From Mycteria americana (lineage: Eukaryota > Chordata > Aves > Ciconiiformes > Ciconiidae), in contig NC_134373.1 in assembly GCF_035582795.1 (NCBI RefSeq), positions 24,708,501 through 24,772,500 of the forward strand: a stretch of 64,000 nucleotides of DNA, in the 5' to 3' direction. The position numbers were made by a program, and so were the translations under genes. The notes under the pieces are model-generated. The model had not been told where the DNA came from. It made no database searches and was given only the letters and a program-made list of their open reading frames with translations. Positions 48,766 to 61,700 of the stretch are shown here, piece by piece (position 1 is the stretch's first letter; the number at the start of each line of letters is the position of its first letter).

Positions 48766-49452
48766 CGTAGCGCCGATGGCTGGTGTGGAGACCCGCCTGA
48801 AAGGAAAGGGGCAGGGTGCGGTCTGCCTGCGCCTTCCCCTCCTTCCCCAGCACTCCCCAGAGCGGCTTTGAGGCAGACCAGTAGTAAGAATATTTGGGTA
48901 AAGTCAGTCTAATGAGCACGGCATACTTTTATTTCCCTTTTCGAGTGTTTCTTCTTTCTGCTGAGGGATCTCTTATGTAACTTGACACTGCGGTCTTGAG
49001 AGAAGTTTTCCCTGTTTTCAGATGACCTCGTTTGAGTGCACTAAGTAAGTGCAATTTTCAGAATTTGCACTGGGCCAGTAGGTACTTACTTCTCTAAGCT
49101 CTGTTACATAGCTTACGGAAGTTTGTAGTTTTCTAAGAAAAAAAGTAATTCTCACATGTGGAAGACATTAAATGATATTTGTTTGTGCTTCTTGTTTTGT
49201 ATGCTTACGCCATCATTATTTCAGAAAGTAAACACATGAATTATACATAAAAAATAAAGCTATTGGATTTTCTTTTAATTCTCTTTAGAGAGTAGAAATA
49301 AGGTCATGACTATGTCCTGAGAATGTGAGGATTGCCAAAATACACGGTAGATACTTCTCGGAGAAAAACAGTACATATCAAGTAACTGTTGAGTCATAAA
49401 ACCCTTAAGTTAGTGTAAGCAGATGTTGGTTACAGCTCACATTGATGGGAAG

Positions 49453-49459
49453 TATATAA
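49453..49459 (+). promoter_or_regulatory. TATA-like box of FAP
   Basis: TATATAA about 30-45 bp upstream of the start of recognisable FAP 5' UTR (about 49,485-49,500). Confidence 0.5.
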
Positions 49460-49498
49460 TCACCACCCCTATAGCCACCCACTGTCCATTTCTGGTTC

Positions 49499-49713
49499 AA
49501 GAACTTCCCCAAAAGCCTGTTTCTAATTTTATGGAAACCCTTTGAAATTTGGCACAGTTTTCAAAAGTATGTAGGAAAAAAAAAAGTCTGCCAGAGGTTT
49601 GGCCTCCAACTGTGAAAACAGACACTGCCTTTTCAAACTCCTCTCGTAGATCCACTGACCAACACCCAGAAGACAGAATTTACATTATTTTAGAATACGG
49701 CAGGAAAATGAAG
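49499..49713 (+). CDS. FAP: FAP exon 1 (5' UTR and first two codons)
   Basis: The 5' UTR resembles the human FAP leader as I remember it (CTGTTTCTAATTTTA, then TTTGAAATTTGGCACAG and GAAGACAGAATT). The start codon is at 49,708 in AAAATGAAG, coding Met-Lys, with donor GTCTGT at 49,714. The 5' end is approximate. Confidence 0.85.
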
Positions 49714-52700
49714 GTCTGTATGCTGCTGAATTCAGCTTTTGGTAACATTTACATCTGTTGTTTTAAACTGTCAGCTATTGCATAAGGCCGGGCTCTGATG
49801 TGAAAGTATTTGTTTTAAAGAAGGGGAAGTCTTTTCAAATGTATTGCAGGGACATTTTTGCTTGTTGCTTGGACGGATTACAGCAGTTAGAGAGAGTGGG
49901 AGGATTTAATTATTTACAAGCCATAGAAGCATGCTTCAGGCAATATTAGAATGTAATTATTGTTTGTTTCTGTCCTGCAGACCCGGCTAAAAATCATATT
50001 TGGAGTGGTTATATGGCTTTTGCTTTCCTTATTACTTTTGTGTATTGTACTGCTTCCATCAAGAGGTAAGGCATTTGTAATCTAATGTAGTGTAAAACAC
50101 AGTATCTTTAGCTCCTATGCCTTCTAAAGTTCACAAAAGTTTGTCAAATCATCTTTAGGATCGTCCTGTCAGAATTGTTATGGCTTTATCACTTTACAGA
50201 AATGTACTGACAGCTGAAATATCCTGAAGGTAGGATTTTAATGCCAGCAGATGTTGAAACAAGGAACACCTTGAAGTGAAAAGCACCTGAATTAACTTTA
50301 TTGTGCATGATATATAATGTTCTTAGACAGGACTGCAAAAATAATTCTCAGATCTCCTCATATTATGTTATTTGTTGTGTTAGGGGTTAGGAGACTCACA
50401 AACTGTTAGTAATTTCCTTTAGCTTGGTGAACTTGTATTTCGTTTTAAATGGTTGTGTAATAATTACAGAAGTTCTCTATCCAAGTACAAGTTAAACATT
50501 TTGTTGTAGGTCGGGTATGGTGAATCATTTGTGAACGTATTTAAGACTGCATTTGAAAATTAAAGTCAGCATTGCATAAACCAGGGATGCATAGTTTGCT
50601 CTAGTATTATTATGCCAGCTGTAGGTAAATCAACACAGTGTGCTCTGCTGAGTCCTCTGGTAAAGTCTGAAGTGAGTGTGGTTTGAAATTTAGAGCCTCA
50701 GTGGCACTGACTTGATGGTAATTTTTTTCTATGAGCGGTGTACTAAGGGAAATATAAGTATTTACATGGCCCTTTCATTATAGCAGATTAATTGAATGAC
50801 TCTGAAATTATTAAAATAGTAATAAAAAGCCTATATTCCAGTAACAGTATCTATTTAAAGGGATTTTTTTTCGCTATTATTATTCTTTGTTCATGTGTTG
50901 GCAGGGTGACTGAGATGAAGAAATCAGTTTTGCACTTACAACTAAATGTTATAAAATCAGCTATCTGCTTAAGTCTTGTGAAAGTTAAGTCCTGTAATTA
51001 ATATGCAGGTTTTGTGAAAGGTGAAATCTCTTCCTACCTGATATTTCTGTGGAATATGGTTATTATGGGTTCTTTCGTTGAGAGGGGTTGGAGGTTTCTG
51101 AAGCAGTTGGGGTTGATTTTGTTATGCAGCATATGAATATGAGGATAGATTACATCAAGGTGGGAGGCAGTGCTGGGAAGAGATACCACCTCAGAGTGAT
51201 AGATTTGAGTTTTACTGTCAATGATGGGGTGCCAGATTTTTTGGCTAGCTTAAGCATGGTAAAATCTGAGCTTTTATTACTAGATAAATGTATGGTATTG
51301 AGTCAGACTTACACATACCAAGTCTGCATGTTAAGACAGGGCAGAATATTTTTATGAGATTTAAATAAAAAAGAGCAGTGAGGAAACAAAGAGGCTGGAG
51401 ACCAAGGATTGGTTTGGCAGCCTGAAGAAGTTGCTAAAGATCATGGAAGGTACTGTAGGAGGAAGTGAATATATTTTTCCCTTTTGAAGTTATCACATAC
51501 TAGCTCACTGGTCTTAGTCTGAACCTCTTCAGTACCTGAGCCATTACGTTCATCTCTATGGTTTCTTGGAATAGCAGCTTGGTAACCTGTCATATCAGAC
51601 ATGACATTTAGATCCAGTAGAATGATAAAGAATTTATCTTACTTTACAGAATGCTTTTGAAGGAGCATTTTAGACAATTGTGGAATACACAATTATGTTG
51701 AACACACAGTTATGTTGAACACACAGTTATGTTGAACACGTCTGATTATGGCCTGTTATTCTCAGGTGGAACTGCAAGTGCTGCAGCTATCTGTTTAAAT
51801 GCCTAAACCTTTTTGAATTCTTAGTAGTCTACTAATCAGTTGTAAAAGGAAGAAATATAAGCTAATTTTGCAGTTACAAATTTTGCAAGTTGAAGACAGA
51901 CAGGAAATAGCTACAGAGATGGAATGTTGTTTGTACATTCCACCTTTACTACTGCCTAACTGGAAGGACGTGGCAATCTATAAAGACAATTAATTGCATA
52001 TGAGAAATGTGTAGACGCAGACTGACTAAATTTCTGCTTAAGAAATCAGCAAAGAGAAATGTCAGCTGGAATTCTGAAAGAACTGGAAGAAAGATTTAAT
52101 TCTGGTTTTGTCTGCTAAGTTTCTAGTAATTTCATGATCTTCAGACTTTTTAAAATGTGATAGCTGGTTTTGGTTTACACATGGAAGAGTATAAAAATGT
52201 GAAAAATTCTCAAAAGTTATACTGGAAAATAATTTTCTGTTTGGAGAGGTTAGTAAGCGGGAAATACTTAGTTGTGGTTATTACACAATTTCTGTGGGGC
52301 TGAGAAGAGCAAGGCAGGCAGTCTCAATGTAGTGAATGGCATCTATGCCTAAGAAATTAGTGACAGTTTTTTGACATTTCTTTGAGTTAGGAATGTGCTG
52401 TGTGATTTACCTTACTATGACAACCCAACTTTAAACAGTTCAGAAAGGTTCTTTTCACTTGTACGCTGGTGTAGCTAGTCCTGTTCTTCTGCAGCATAAA
52501 CAAGAAAGAAAATACCTGTCTGCAGTTGAAAAGCAATAGCAGAGCCCCAGGCAGAGTTACAATTAACTGAATGTATTGCTTAGGCTCCAAGTTAATCTTT
52601 TCTTCTGCTATTTTTAATGAATATCCAGAATCCTGCCTGTCAATGTGTCTGTTCCCATTGTACGCTTGACCTAGGCCTGAGACCAAGATCTTGGTTCTCT

Positions 52701-55700
52701 GGTGTTGCAGATTAGGTCATAGGGCATACTTCTTAGCCAGAAGGTGGTGAGCAGCCAGTTTTTTAGGAACTGGTGGTGTTCTTTGCTACACCCCAGCCAA
52801 ATCCATTTTCTGATTCAATAAATGCCTCCCTGTGTTCCAATGCAAAGTGAAACAGGGTGGCTTCCATTATTGTGGAGTGGAAGAAAAATTATTCCAGTCA
52901 GGAATTCAGTTGCTGGCACTAAATTCAGCTGGAGATGGTGCTGTTAGTTGCTGCTTTCTAATTGAAATGGGTGCCTGGATATTTGACTTAAAACAGAAGT
53001 AAAGCTAAAGAGAAATACTAATCTTCTTGGACATCTATCAAAATTGGCAAGTGACAATAAAAGATTATAATCTCTCATCTGTTGCTGAAGTTTCTTGTAA
53101 TTGAAAATCAATAGATTACTGTGATAGTGTGCTTCCACCAAAATCTGGTGGTTCAGTCTTAGGTACGAGTTCAGGCTCAGATCTAAGTAATAGTGTAAAC
53201 CTTGCTACAGTGCTCTGTACACTGGTGGCAGAGAGCTATCATAAGATTATTAGAACAGAGTAATAAAAAACAATATTGAGTTGGATTAGACAAATTCATA
53301 CCTCTTCTGTTTGGTACTTTAGATTGCATAAAAATTGGTAGGAATTCATACTAAAATCTTTCTAGATAAGTTTTGAAAAACTAATATGCTCCATTAATTT
53401 ATAGTCCCTTAACAGGGTTCAGTCTGCTATACTTGTGCAGCTGTGGTCTTTGACAATACTTCTAGGACTGAGGGGCTGGGTAGGCCTTTTCTTTCCAAAC
53501 CTGAGTAGTGCTTTGAAGAAACTCTTTTGTTGCTTAGATTCTTAAATCAGCATTAAGTGGCTTACCCAAAACAGGCTCTATTAGTTTTCTGTGCTTATTC
53601 ACATGCTGGTGGCAGAATAAATAGTCTGGTTTAGGACTAATTTAAAGAAGTTACCACAACAATCTTACCTTTCCAAGTCTGCTTAGAAATAATGTATGGT
53701 GGCTATGATCTAAGGTAAATTTTTATTCTAGCTTTTCTTTATAAATATATTTTCTGAAAACTTACTTTACAATAACTGAAAGGGATTATAATGATTCCTT
53801 CTCAGTGTATAGTTAGAGACTTTTTCCTTTCTCAGATCCTTATGCAGTAGAGATGTTAGAGTCAGAAGTAAACTAAACCATTCTCATTCTAGCATGCTCT
53901 AGCTTTCTATACACAGTTTCCGTTCCTAGCAGTAACAAGAGTTGGATCATACTGTGGAACATGACTTGTTCAGACTTCATCTTCTCATTCCAAAGGGTGT
54001 TTTTGAAGTAACCTTCACTGATAAAGCAGTGGCACACCTCACAAAAAATGACTGAATGTAATGCAGGTATGGAAAAGCAGATTCAGCTGATGTGGAGCTG
54101 AGTGTGACCAGAAATTCTGGACCAGGATCAGGAGTGTTGGAATTAATTTCTGATGCTGAACTGGGCTGTGGTTTCCTCAAGTGGAAGGCTGTCTTCCTGC
54201 GCATGTTGAAGGAGCTTGTGCTTTAGCTATTCAGCATCAGCCCAGAGAGATGAGAACGGACATTGTAGTCCAGAAGCAGAATATAATACCATCTGCAGGC
54301 TGGCTGTCCCAAGATGCTAACCAGTTTTCTTTTGGCAAGTCATCTATTTGCTGTGTAGCAGTGGATGCTAAAGAAAATATGTATAAAAATACTTATATAT
54401 TAAATACATATAAATACATATAAAATACATATCTACAGCTACATATATAAAAATACCAAATACAGAAACCAGAATACTTTCTGATTATTATGTATGCTTG
54501 GTTTAATTTGGCAGGAGTAGACACAATTTATATGGATGCACATTAGACCATGTTGTGGAATAAGCCAGCAGGTCTATGAAATCTAAAGCAAGGGTTGTGT
54601 TGGTCTACCCACATCCAGTCTTGAAAAGGGAATAATCCTCATAATACAAACAGAATTTCACAGTGATAGATTAGTGTGCATAAAGTTAATCTGAGTTTAA
54701 TGTAATTGAAAGTTCTGCTTTCTGTGTTTTATTAAGCTCTCTCACAACAATGAACTGAACAGTAAAGGAGAAGGTATCTGCATAAAGCCAGTGACAATTA
54801 ATAAATGCTTACAGGGTTTTATCACCACAATTATACATGTACGTTGAATACAGTCAAATGCATAAGTGAGTAATTGTGATCATGGAATATATAAAGCAAG
54901 TTACACTGTGAAGCAAAATAACCAATTCAGTGCACAGAGAAATACAGAACTGCACCCTGTAAAGAAATGCAAATGGACCACAAAGGATTAAAACTGAGGC
55001 AGTGGGGTGGTGAAGGGAAAAGAGCAAAGCTGAAATTTGGTAAGGTTTCATTTCTGTGGTTGGCTCTGCTATTTGCTTCCTTTTTGTCCCTGGGCATCTA
55101 TTTTCATCTTTGTTATTTCACAGATAAATGAAACACAGCAGAAGAACTTACCATGCCTATCAACAGCCATCCAAATCAATGTCTTTATAGTGCTGCAGAC
55201 ACGTAAAGTATTTTTCATGTTAGGGTCTATTCTGTGAGCAGTGATTTTGAATACTATTATTGAACCAGTCTTTAGTTACAGAAGAAAGAATCAGCAACAA
55301 TTATAGGAAACAATTAAAGATACTGCTTTTAATTAAAGCATTTAAATATATCTTCTGTTGCCTAGAAACAAGCATTCAAAATTATAAGTAATCAAGTAAG
55401 AAATAGTTGTGTTCAGAATTTTTGCAGTCCACTGGTAGAAATTCAGATAAGAGTGGACACATTTTGAAAATCATTAGCAGTCATAATAAATTATCACAGA
55501 ATATTAAGTATGTAAGGGTGAGATGGCTAACAGAGTAAAGGTTTAAATTAGAGCTGTGAAAATTAGCCCAGAGATGAGACATTTGTGATATTGCTTGTCT
55601 TTTTACTAAAAAATCCTCTTAAGCTCAGAGAAGGAACCAGGAAATTTTACCAGATTAAGGTATCAAACAGGACTGCAAATTTAAGCCTCCTATACACACA

Positions 55701-58700
55701 ACCATGGAAACAGATCTTAACAGTGGAGTTCTTTTGCTAATAAGCATGCTCACTTAGAGAATTTAAACTGAAAGCTAGGGATAAGTAATCATCACTCAAT
55801 ATAAATAGAGGTGAATTCTTTGGAATTGTTTTCTATGCATTTTTTTAAGTTTGCCCTCTTCTGTGCTTATCATTAACGTATCAAGAATCTCTAATGTACA
55901 GTCACGGTATTAGCAAGAGGAGTTAACTTATTGAACTTCTTGGGATGTTTTCTGGACATATTGCTAGCTCAGAGTTTATACTGATAGGTTTTTGCCTATG
56001 GATTGGCATTCAGTTTTATTTCTCATGACAGCTTTCTTCTGCATTAGTGCAGACAAGGCTAGTGTCAACAGTCAATCTGACATGTGTATTCTACAGTAAG
56101 TAATAGTCACTTAGCAGAAGAAATCATGTATTATCATTACAAAGTACCATAGAAGAGAATATGAAGAAACATTTCCCAGGAAGTCAGTGTGATCTTAACA
56201 GAGAGGGCAGCTGTAATGAGGAAGTGATGGAGCATGATATGAAACCTGAGGGCAACAAGTCATCTTGATTATCTGGCTGTCATCTGAGAGCTCTGAAGGA
56301 ACAAACAGGGGAAGTGACAGAGATCTGCTAGGCTGCAGAGTGACATCCCCACTACCTCCGAAGACCATGGCAAAAGTCCCCTTGATTTTAAAGGAGAAAA
56401 GCATAGAATCCAGAATGCCTAGACTTAAAAGCTGCCGTTAGTATGGTACTGAACTTTAAAAACTGGCCTTTATCAGAAATGTTCCTGTGTCTGTTGAGGA
56501 TTAAATATTTTGAGTACTCTTTCTCTTGTGAACTGCAGAGTTTTTCTTTTTTGCTTTTTATTACATTTTTATAATGGAGTTTGTCATTTCCATGCACTTA
56601 GCAAGCCAGCATTTTCAGCATTACCCTCTTCTCATCCAGTTGATTGTCCTTAAATTTTGTTTTTAAAAACTGCCCTAGCTTAAGGTGTTTAGCTTTGGGA
56701 AGAAACATAGTCAGACAAGAGCCACAAAACGAGCCACAATTTTGTGCATTGTTTTTATATGACTATCTGATCTGCTTAGAAATCAAATATCAGAATACCT
56801 GTCTTCTCTCCAGAATCATTGCCAATTTTCTTTTGCAGCATTAAATAAAAAGTTGAAGTTTGGGTTCACTCATTCATTACTTTTCAGCATTATTTTTACC
56901 TGCATACCTTCATCTATTCCTTTAATGTGGCTACTAAGAAATACATGTGGATGGTGATTATTCTGCAAGCCTTATATCCATCGTTTAACACTAGTTGATG
57001 AGGCATTTATGAAATTTGGCAGTAGGGGCTTGTACGCACATCCTGGTTTTTTACTCTCTGCTGAATATGTACAGGTCCCTATTAAAACAGTTGTCTCTAC
57101 ATACCACACAAGTTCATGAAACCCATGCTTTAAAAAAAAACTTTTGTCTTTTATGTGGAAAATGCTTTTCTTGGGCTCACAGGTTCTACAAGTAAATATG
57201 TCTGAGTGAATAAATGACTAGGTGAAATAAATTAGTTTGTCTAGTTTCTAATTTTCTGTTCCTAAAGGTGAGTCCTTCAGAGGCTGGAGGACCTTTATCA
57301 GAACAGTAACAGAACTTTCTGATGTGCCTGCTCTCTGCATAGTTCCAGCATTATACTATCCTTGCTGTTCCCTGGTGCTAAATACAGGAAAAAAAAGGAA
57401 ATATTGGACTAGTAATTACTTCTTTTTTTTTTCTTTTTCCACTTCACAGCATTGCATTAACAGAAACTGTCTTATTCTTAGTTGTCAACACAGATGATGG
57501 TCCCAGAGCTCTTACATTGGACGATTATTTGAATGGAAACTTCCAATATAAAACATTTTTTCCATATTGGGTGTCAGGTAAGTAATACCTTTTCTCAAAC
57601 TTACATAAGCCTGTATTTCCAGACTGGTTTACACAGACTCAGAAATGTATTTTTCTTCCAGCTTTACTGAGAATGAATGCTAACTATGAAATTAAACAAT
57701 CTGCTAGTCAAAACTTATGGTTGAAATTTACTCTTCTGTCAGTCATTCTAGAAATTCCAGGTATTTGATGTTTCAACAGACATGTTTGAGTCAAGTATAA
57801 ACTATCATTTTACAGTTACATTTACCATTACACAGGCCTTCAGTGTTTTATTTCTTTTTCTGTCATATTCATTGCAGCAAGTGAAAGAAATATGTCAATG
57901 TGTCAGTCATTTCTTAAGCAATCTCCTTTTTTGTGTTTGTCACAGAACTTTTTTCACTTACCATTTGTAATAATTGAGGTAGCCTGTCTTACAGGCCCTG
58001 TTCTTTTTTGTACCTAGCTCTGCAATGACCTCAACTGTTCTTATCTTATTTAAGGAAATGCTGACACTGCTGGAATTCCTGAGTTCCAATGCATTGCATA
58101 GAAAATAAGGTTGAGTTTCTAAGCAAGTTCTTTAAGGTAGAAGATAAAGACATGAAGTTAATTGCTGCTATGTGTCTGTGTGTGGGTGAAATACTAGTCT
58201 TGTTATCATTGAATTGCAGCAGCACCAAAAGGCTTGAGCTGGATTGGATTACACTCTAGTACACACACTACTACCACTCCTATCTATGCACTGTGAACCT
58301 ATGAACCTAATATTCTCCTTCCCTCTTTATATCCTTCTCACTTCAATTTATCTTTCCCCTTAACAGTCACAAAACTCATGCAAAAGTCATGCCATAGATT
58401 CCATAGATAGTCATGCCTACAGGATTCCATATGCCTACTTTTCTTCTGAAGCAAGGAGTTAAAATTGAGTATCTCTTCCTAAGGGGGCCTGAGATCACCA
58501 CAAATGCTGTTACACATATCATAGAAGTGTGCTCAAAAGATCCACTGGTGATCTAATTTCCTAAAAATGAACACCCTATACAATGTTTCAGGCTGGTATT
58601 AAACTGTTAACGTCTCTCTTTCTTTAGCTACACCATGTAATTCCTTCTGTCTGTTTATAGCAGTAAAAATAATGATATGAAACTAAACGTCTGATCTTCA

Positions 58701-61700
58701 TTCTCTACCAAACTATGCTCCGGTCTTGAGCACAGGTAGGGTTAAATTCCATTCTCATTGAAGGCCATTCACTCTCACTTTGTAGGACCTATGTGAGTAA
58801 GGGCAGTATCATTTATCTAGTGTCAGTTACATGGTACTGCTGTTACTTGCAGAATCTGTACAAATGAGAATGTCCTGGTGAAATTATAAGCAAAGATCTC
58901 GAGTGTTTTCTTTAAAACATTTACATTGTGATACTGACCTTCTAATGGGTCTGTCCCTGGTATTCTTGATCGGACATTACTGAGAATAAAATCTGGCATT
59001 TAATTATAAAGTTAACTAGCTGATTCTGTGTGCAGTGTGTATTCTTGAGAACACACTCAAGAACCCTGAAGACAGTTTGTTGATAACTCTGTACCTTGGC
59101 ATCATTAGAAGAAAAACGTTTTTTATGTAGATGCCAAGAGATATTTGCTCAAAATCTATTCACTGACAGAATTGTGAATACTTTGATAAACGGATCTGTT
59201 CTATAGTATCTTCTATGCAAGGTAACAGCCTTTTTATCTTGTTTATAAAGATAATGAATATCTTCATCAGTCTGCAGAAGATGATATTATTCTTTACAAT
59301 GTTGAAATGAACTACCCAACTACCATCATGACTAACAGCACAATGGTACGTACCTTTTCAATTAATAAAAAGGCAGCAAAATGCAGTTGTGTTTCAAGTA
59401 CCAGTTTAAAAGTGAGTGGATTAAAACCTGACTCATCAAATCTTTGTTTAAAGTTTTTTTACTAGAATCTAATCTACTTCTTCATCTTTCAGAAACAAGT
59501 TAATGCTTCAAATTATGTGTTGTCATCAGACAAATATTTCATAGCTCTGGAAAGCAATTATTCAAAGGTAATTACTTTAATATATCGCTTAATGAAATGT
59601 TTGGTTTCATTTAGTATTTTGTTGATTGTCATTGCCATGGATAAATGTTTCTTGGTACTTTCTTGAGAAAGGGGTAGGCTATGAAAAGGCAGCTGATTAT
59701 TTTTAATCAGATTATCTTTTTCCAAGTTAATAATATTATTTTCTTGCTTAATTTTTGCAGCTGTGGAGATACTCTTATACAGCATCATACCACATTTATG
59801 ATCTCATATATGGGTAAGGCCTGATATTTCTTACAGAGAGCTATGGTGAATACTCTGTAGTGATGGGCTTGCAAGCATTTCCGCTGAAAGACTCAGTAAT
59901 GTGACTAACACCCTGCTTTGATTTTGCCTGAATCTGTCAGGTTACTTGTTTGCTTGAAAAAAAAAGATCTCTAAGAAAATCGTACAGTCCTTTCATCTAC
60001 TCATCCAGGTATCTGGACTGGTTTATATGTCATGCCTTAAAACTTTCACTGCTCAAGATTCTCATCTTTTTTTCATAGCATAATTTAGCATAACTTTCTC
60101 CCACCCTATCTTGGCTGCTTGAGTCCACTTCAGTCTCACACCTGATGTCTCCATGCCCTTCTGTTGTCTAATTCATCCTTTTTATGGTTGATCTAATCTT
60201 TAGCTTTCCTAAAACTCTCACCTCCTTTAGTGCTCCGGTGATCTTGTAACAGTCCATCTTGGTTTCCTCAAAAGTTTACAACTTCTCCCATGGCATTTGA
60301 TCTCTTTCCCAAGATCTTGCCCAAACCACTTCTTTCCACCCAAGTTCAAGGGAGGCCATCTGCTTCCCCAGTCACCACCTTTTTATGCCATAAGTAGCAG
60401 CATGACCAAATGCTTCTTAGTTCTGAGCAACACTGAGCTGCACTGAGCTTCTCCATTCTTGGGAAACTGTTGGCTCAAGGTGACAGGAAAAGATTGCTGC
60501 AAGCTAATGTGAGTGGAGAGGTACTGCATGTGGGTCGTGATCCTTAATAAATGTAACTGCTGCTGTTATGCTTGCCTCAGCATGCTATATCCCGAGTTCA
60601 CATTTCCCAATAACTTGCTGAGACGGTAATGCAGACTGTTCTTAGGCCGTTGAATATGTTTTCAAAGGGTTGAGTTGCAAGCCTTTACCAGCACTGGTGC
60701 ACACCATCACATTACTTCATGTCTCACTGCCTGCCTTAATTTTGCATTGCTCAAGAAACAAAAAGCTGTTAGAAAATATAGCCCTTCATGAATTTTATAT
60801 GAATGTACAGTATAATGATCCATTTGCACTGTGCACAAAAAGCCATCTCAACTTCTTTCCTTTTTTTAGTGGCTTCGTAACAGAAAATCAGCTTCCACAT
60901 AAAATTCAGTATATGTCCTGGTCACCCGTTGGACACAAATTGGTCAGTAAAGATAACGAAGTGCTAGAATGGTTTTGCTTTGTGTGGCTAGAAGACATTT
61001 ATTTGCCTTTGGTTATTATTTTGTTAGGCCGTATTTTGGCAGGCCTGCGTGTGTTAACCTTGGAAATGAGCAAGAACGACAAAGAAAACACTTTTAACTT
61101 GTTAAAGTTTAACTTTGTGTCTCAACAGAAGAATCCATGTTCTCAGCTACATTATGTGTTTCAGTTCGCTAGCCAGTCTCTTTCAAGAATTGACCAATAT
61201 AATTGTATATAGGATTAAATGTCGTTTCAAGGCCTGAAAACTAATGTGTTTTCCTTTGACACTGCATAACACATAAATTTACTATGGAGATTTAGAGATG
61301 CAGCATTTAAAATATTTTCTACAATTTTTACTCTAGGAAATGGCTGCCAGATCCTTATTACAAAAAATGTTTTGGGATTTTTTTTTGTTTAATAGAGACT
61401 TGATAGCCAAGTATGTTTTTCTCAGTAATTGTAATAGACGTATTGCATATAGTAACAAGTTTATAAACTTTTTTTATTCTTGGTTCCAAAGCATCAGCCC
61501 AATAATAGTTAGTGGTTTTTTAACTACTTATCCAGTATTGACAACATATTTGTGCAAGAAAAAAAATGTAAACATCATACTAATTTCAGAAAATACCCAG
61601 GGAGTGGGCTAAATATGAATGGACAATTTATTAGGAAATTTTTTCCATGTTCTAGGAGAGTATTAGTTCTCTCAATTAATTTAAATATTGTTATTTTCTT

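Larger units (their letters stand above)
48640..48860. promoter_or_regulatory. CpG-rich element upstream of FAP
   Basis: CpG-dense sequence holding the CTCF-like motif and the tandem repeat listed separately. It lies about 0.65-0.85 kb upstream of FAP exon 1; FAP itself has a TATA-like start, so this looks like a separate element. Confidence 0.5.
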
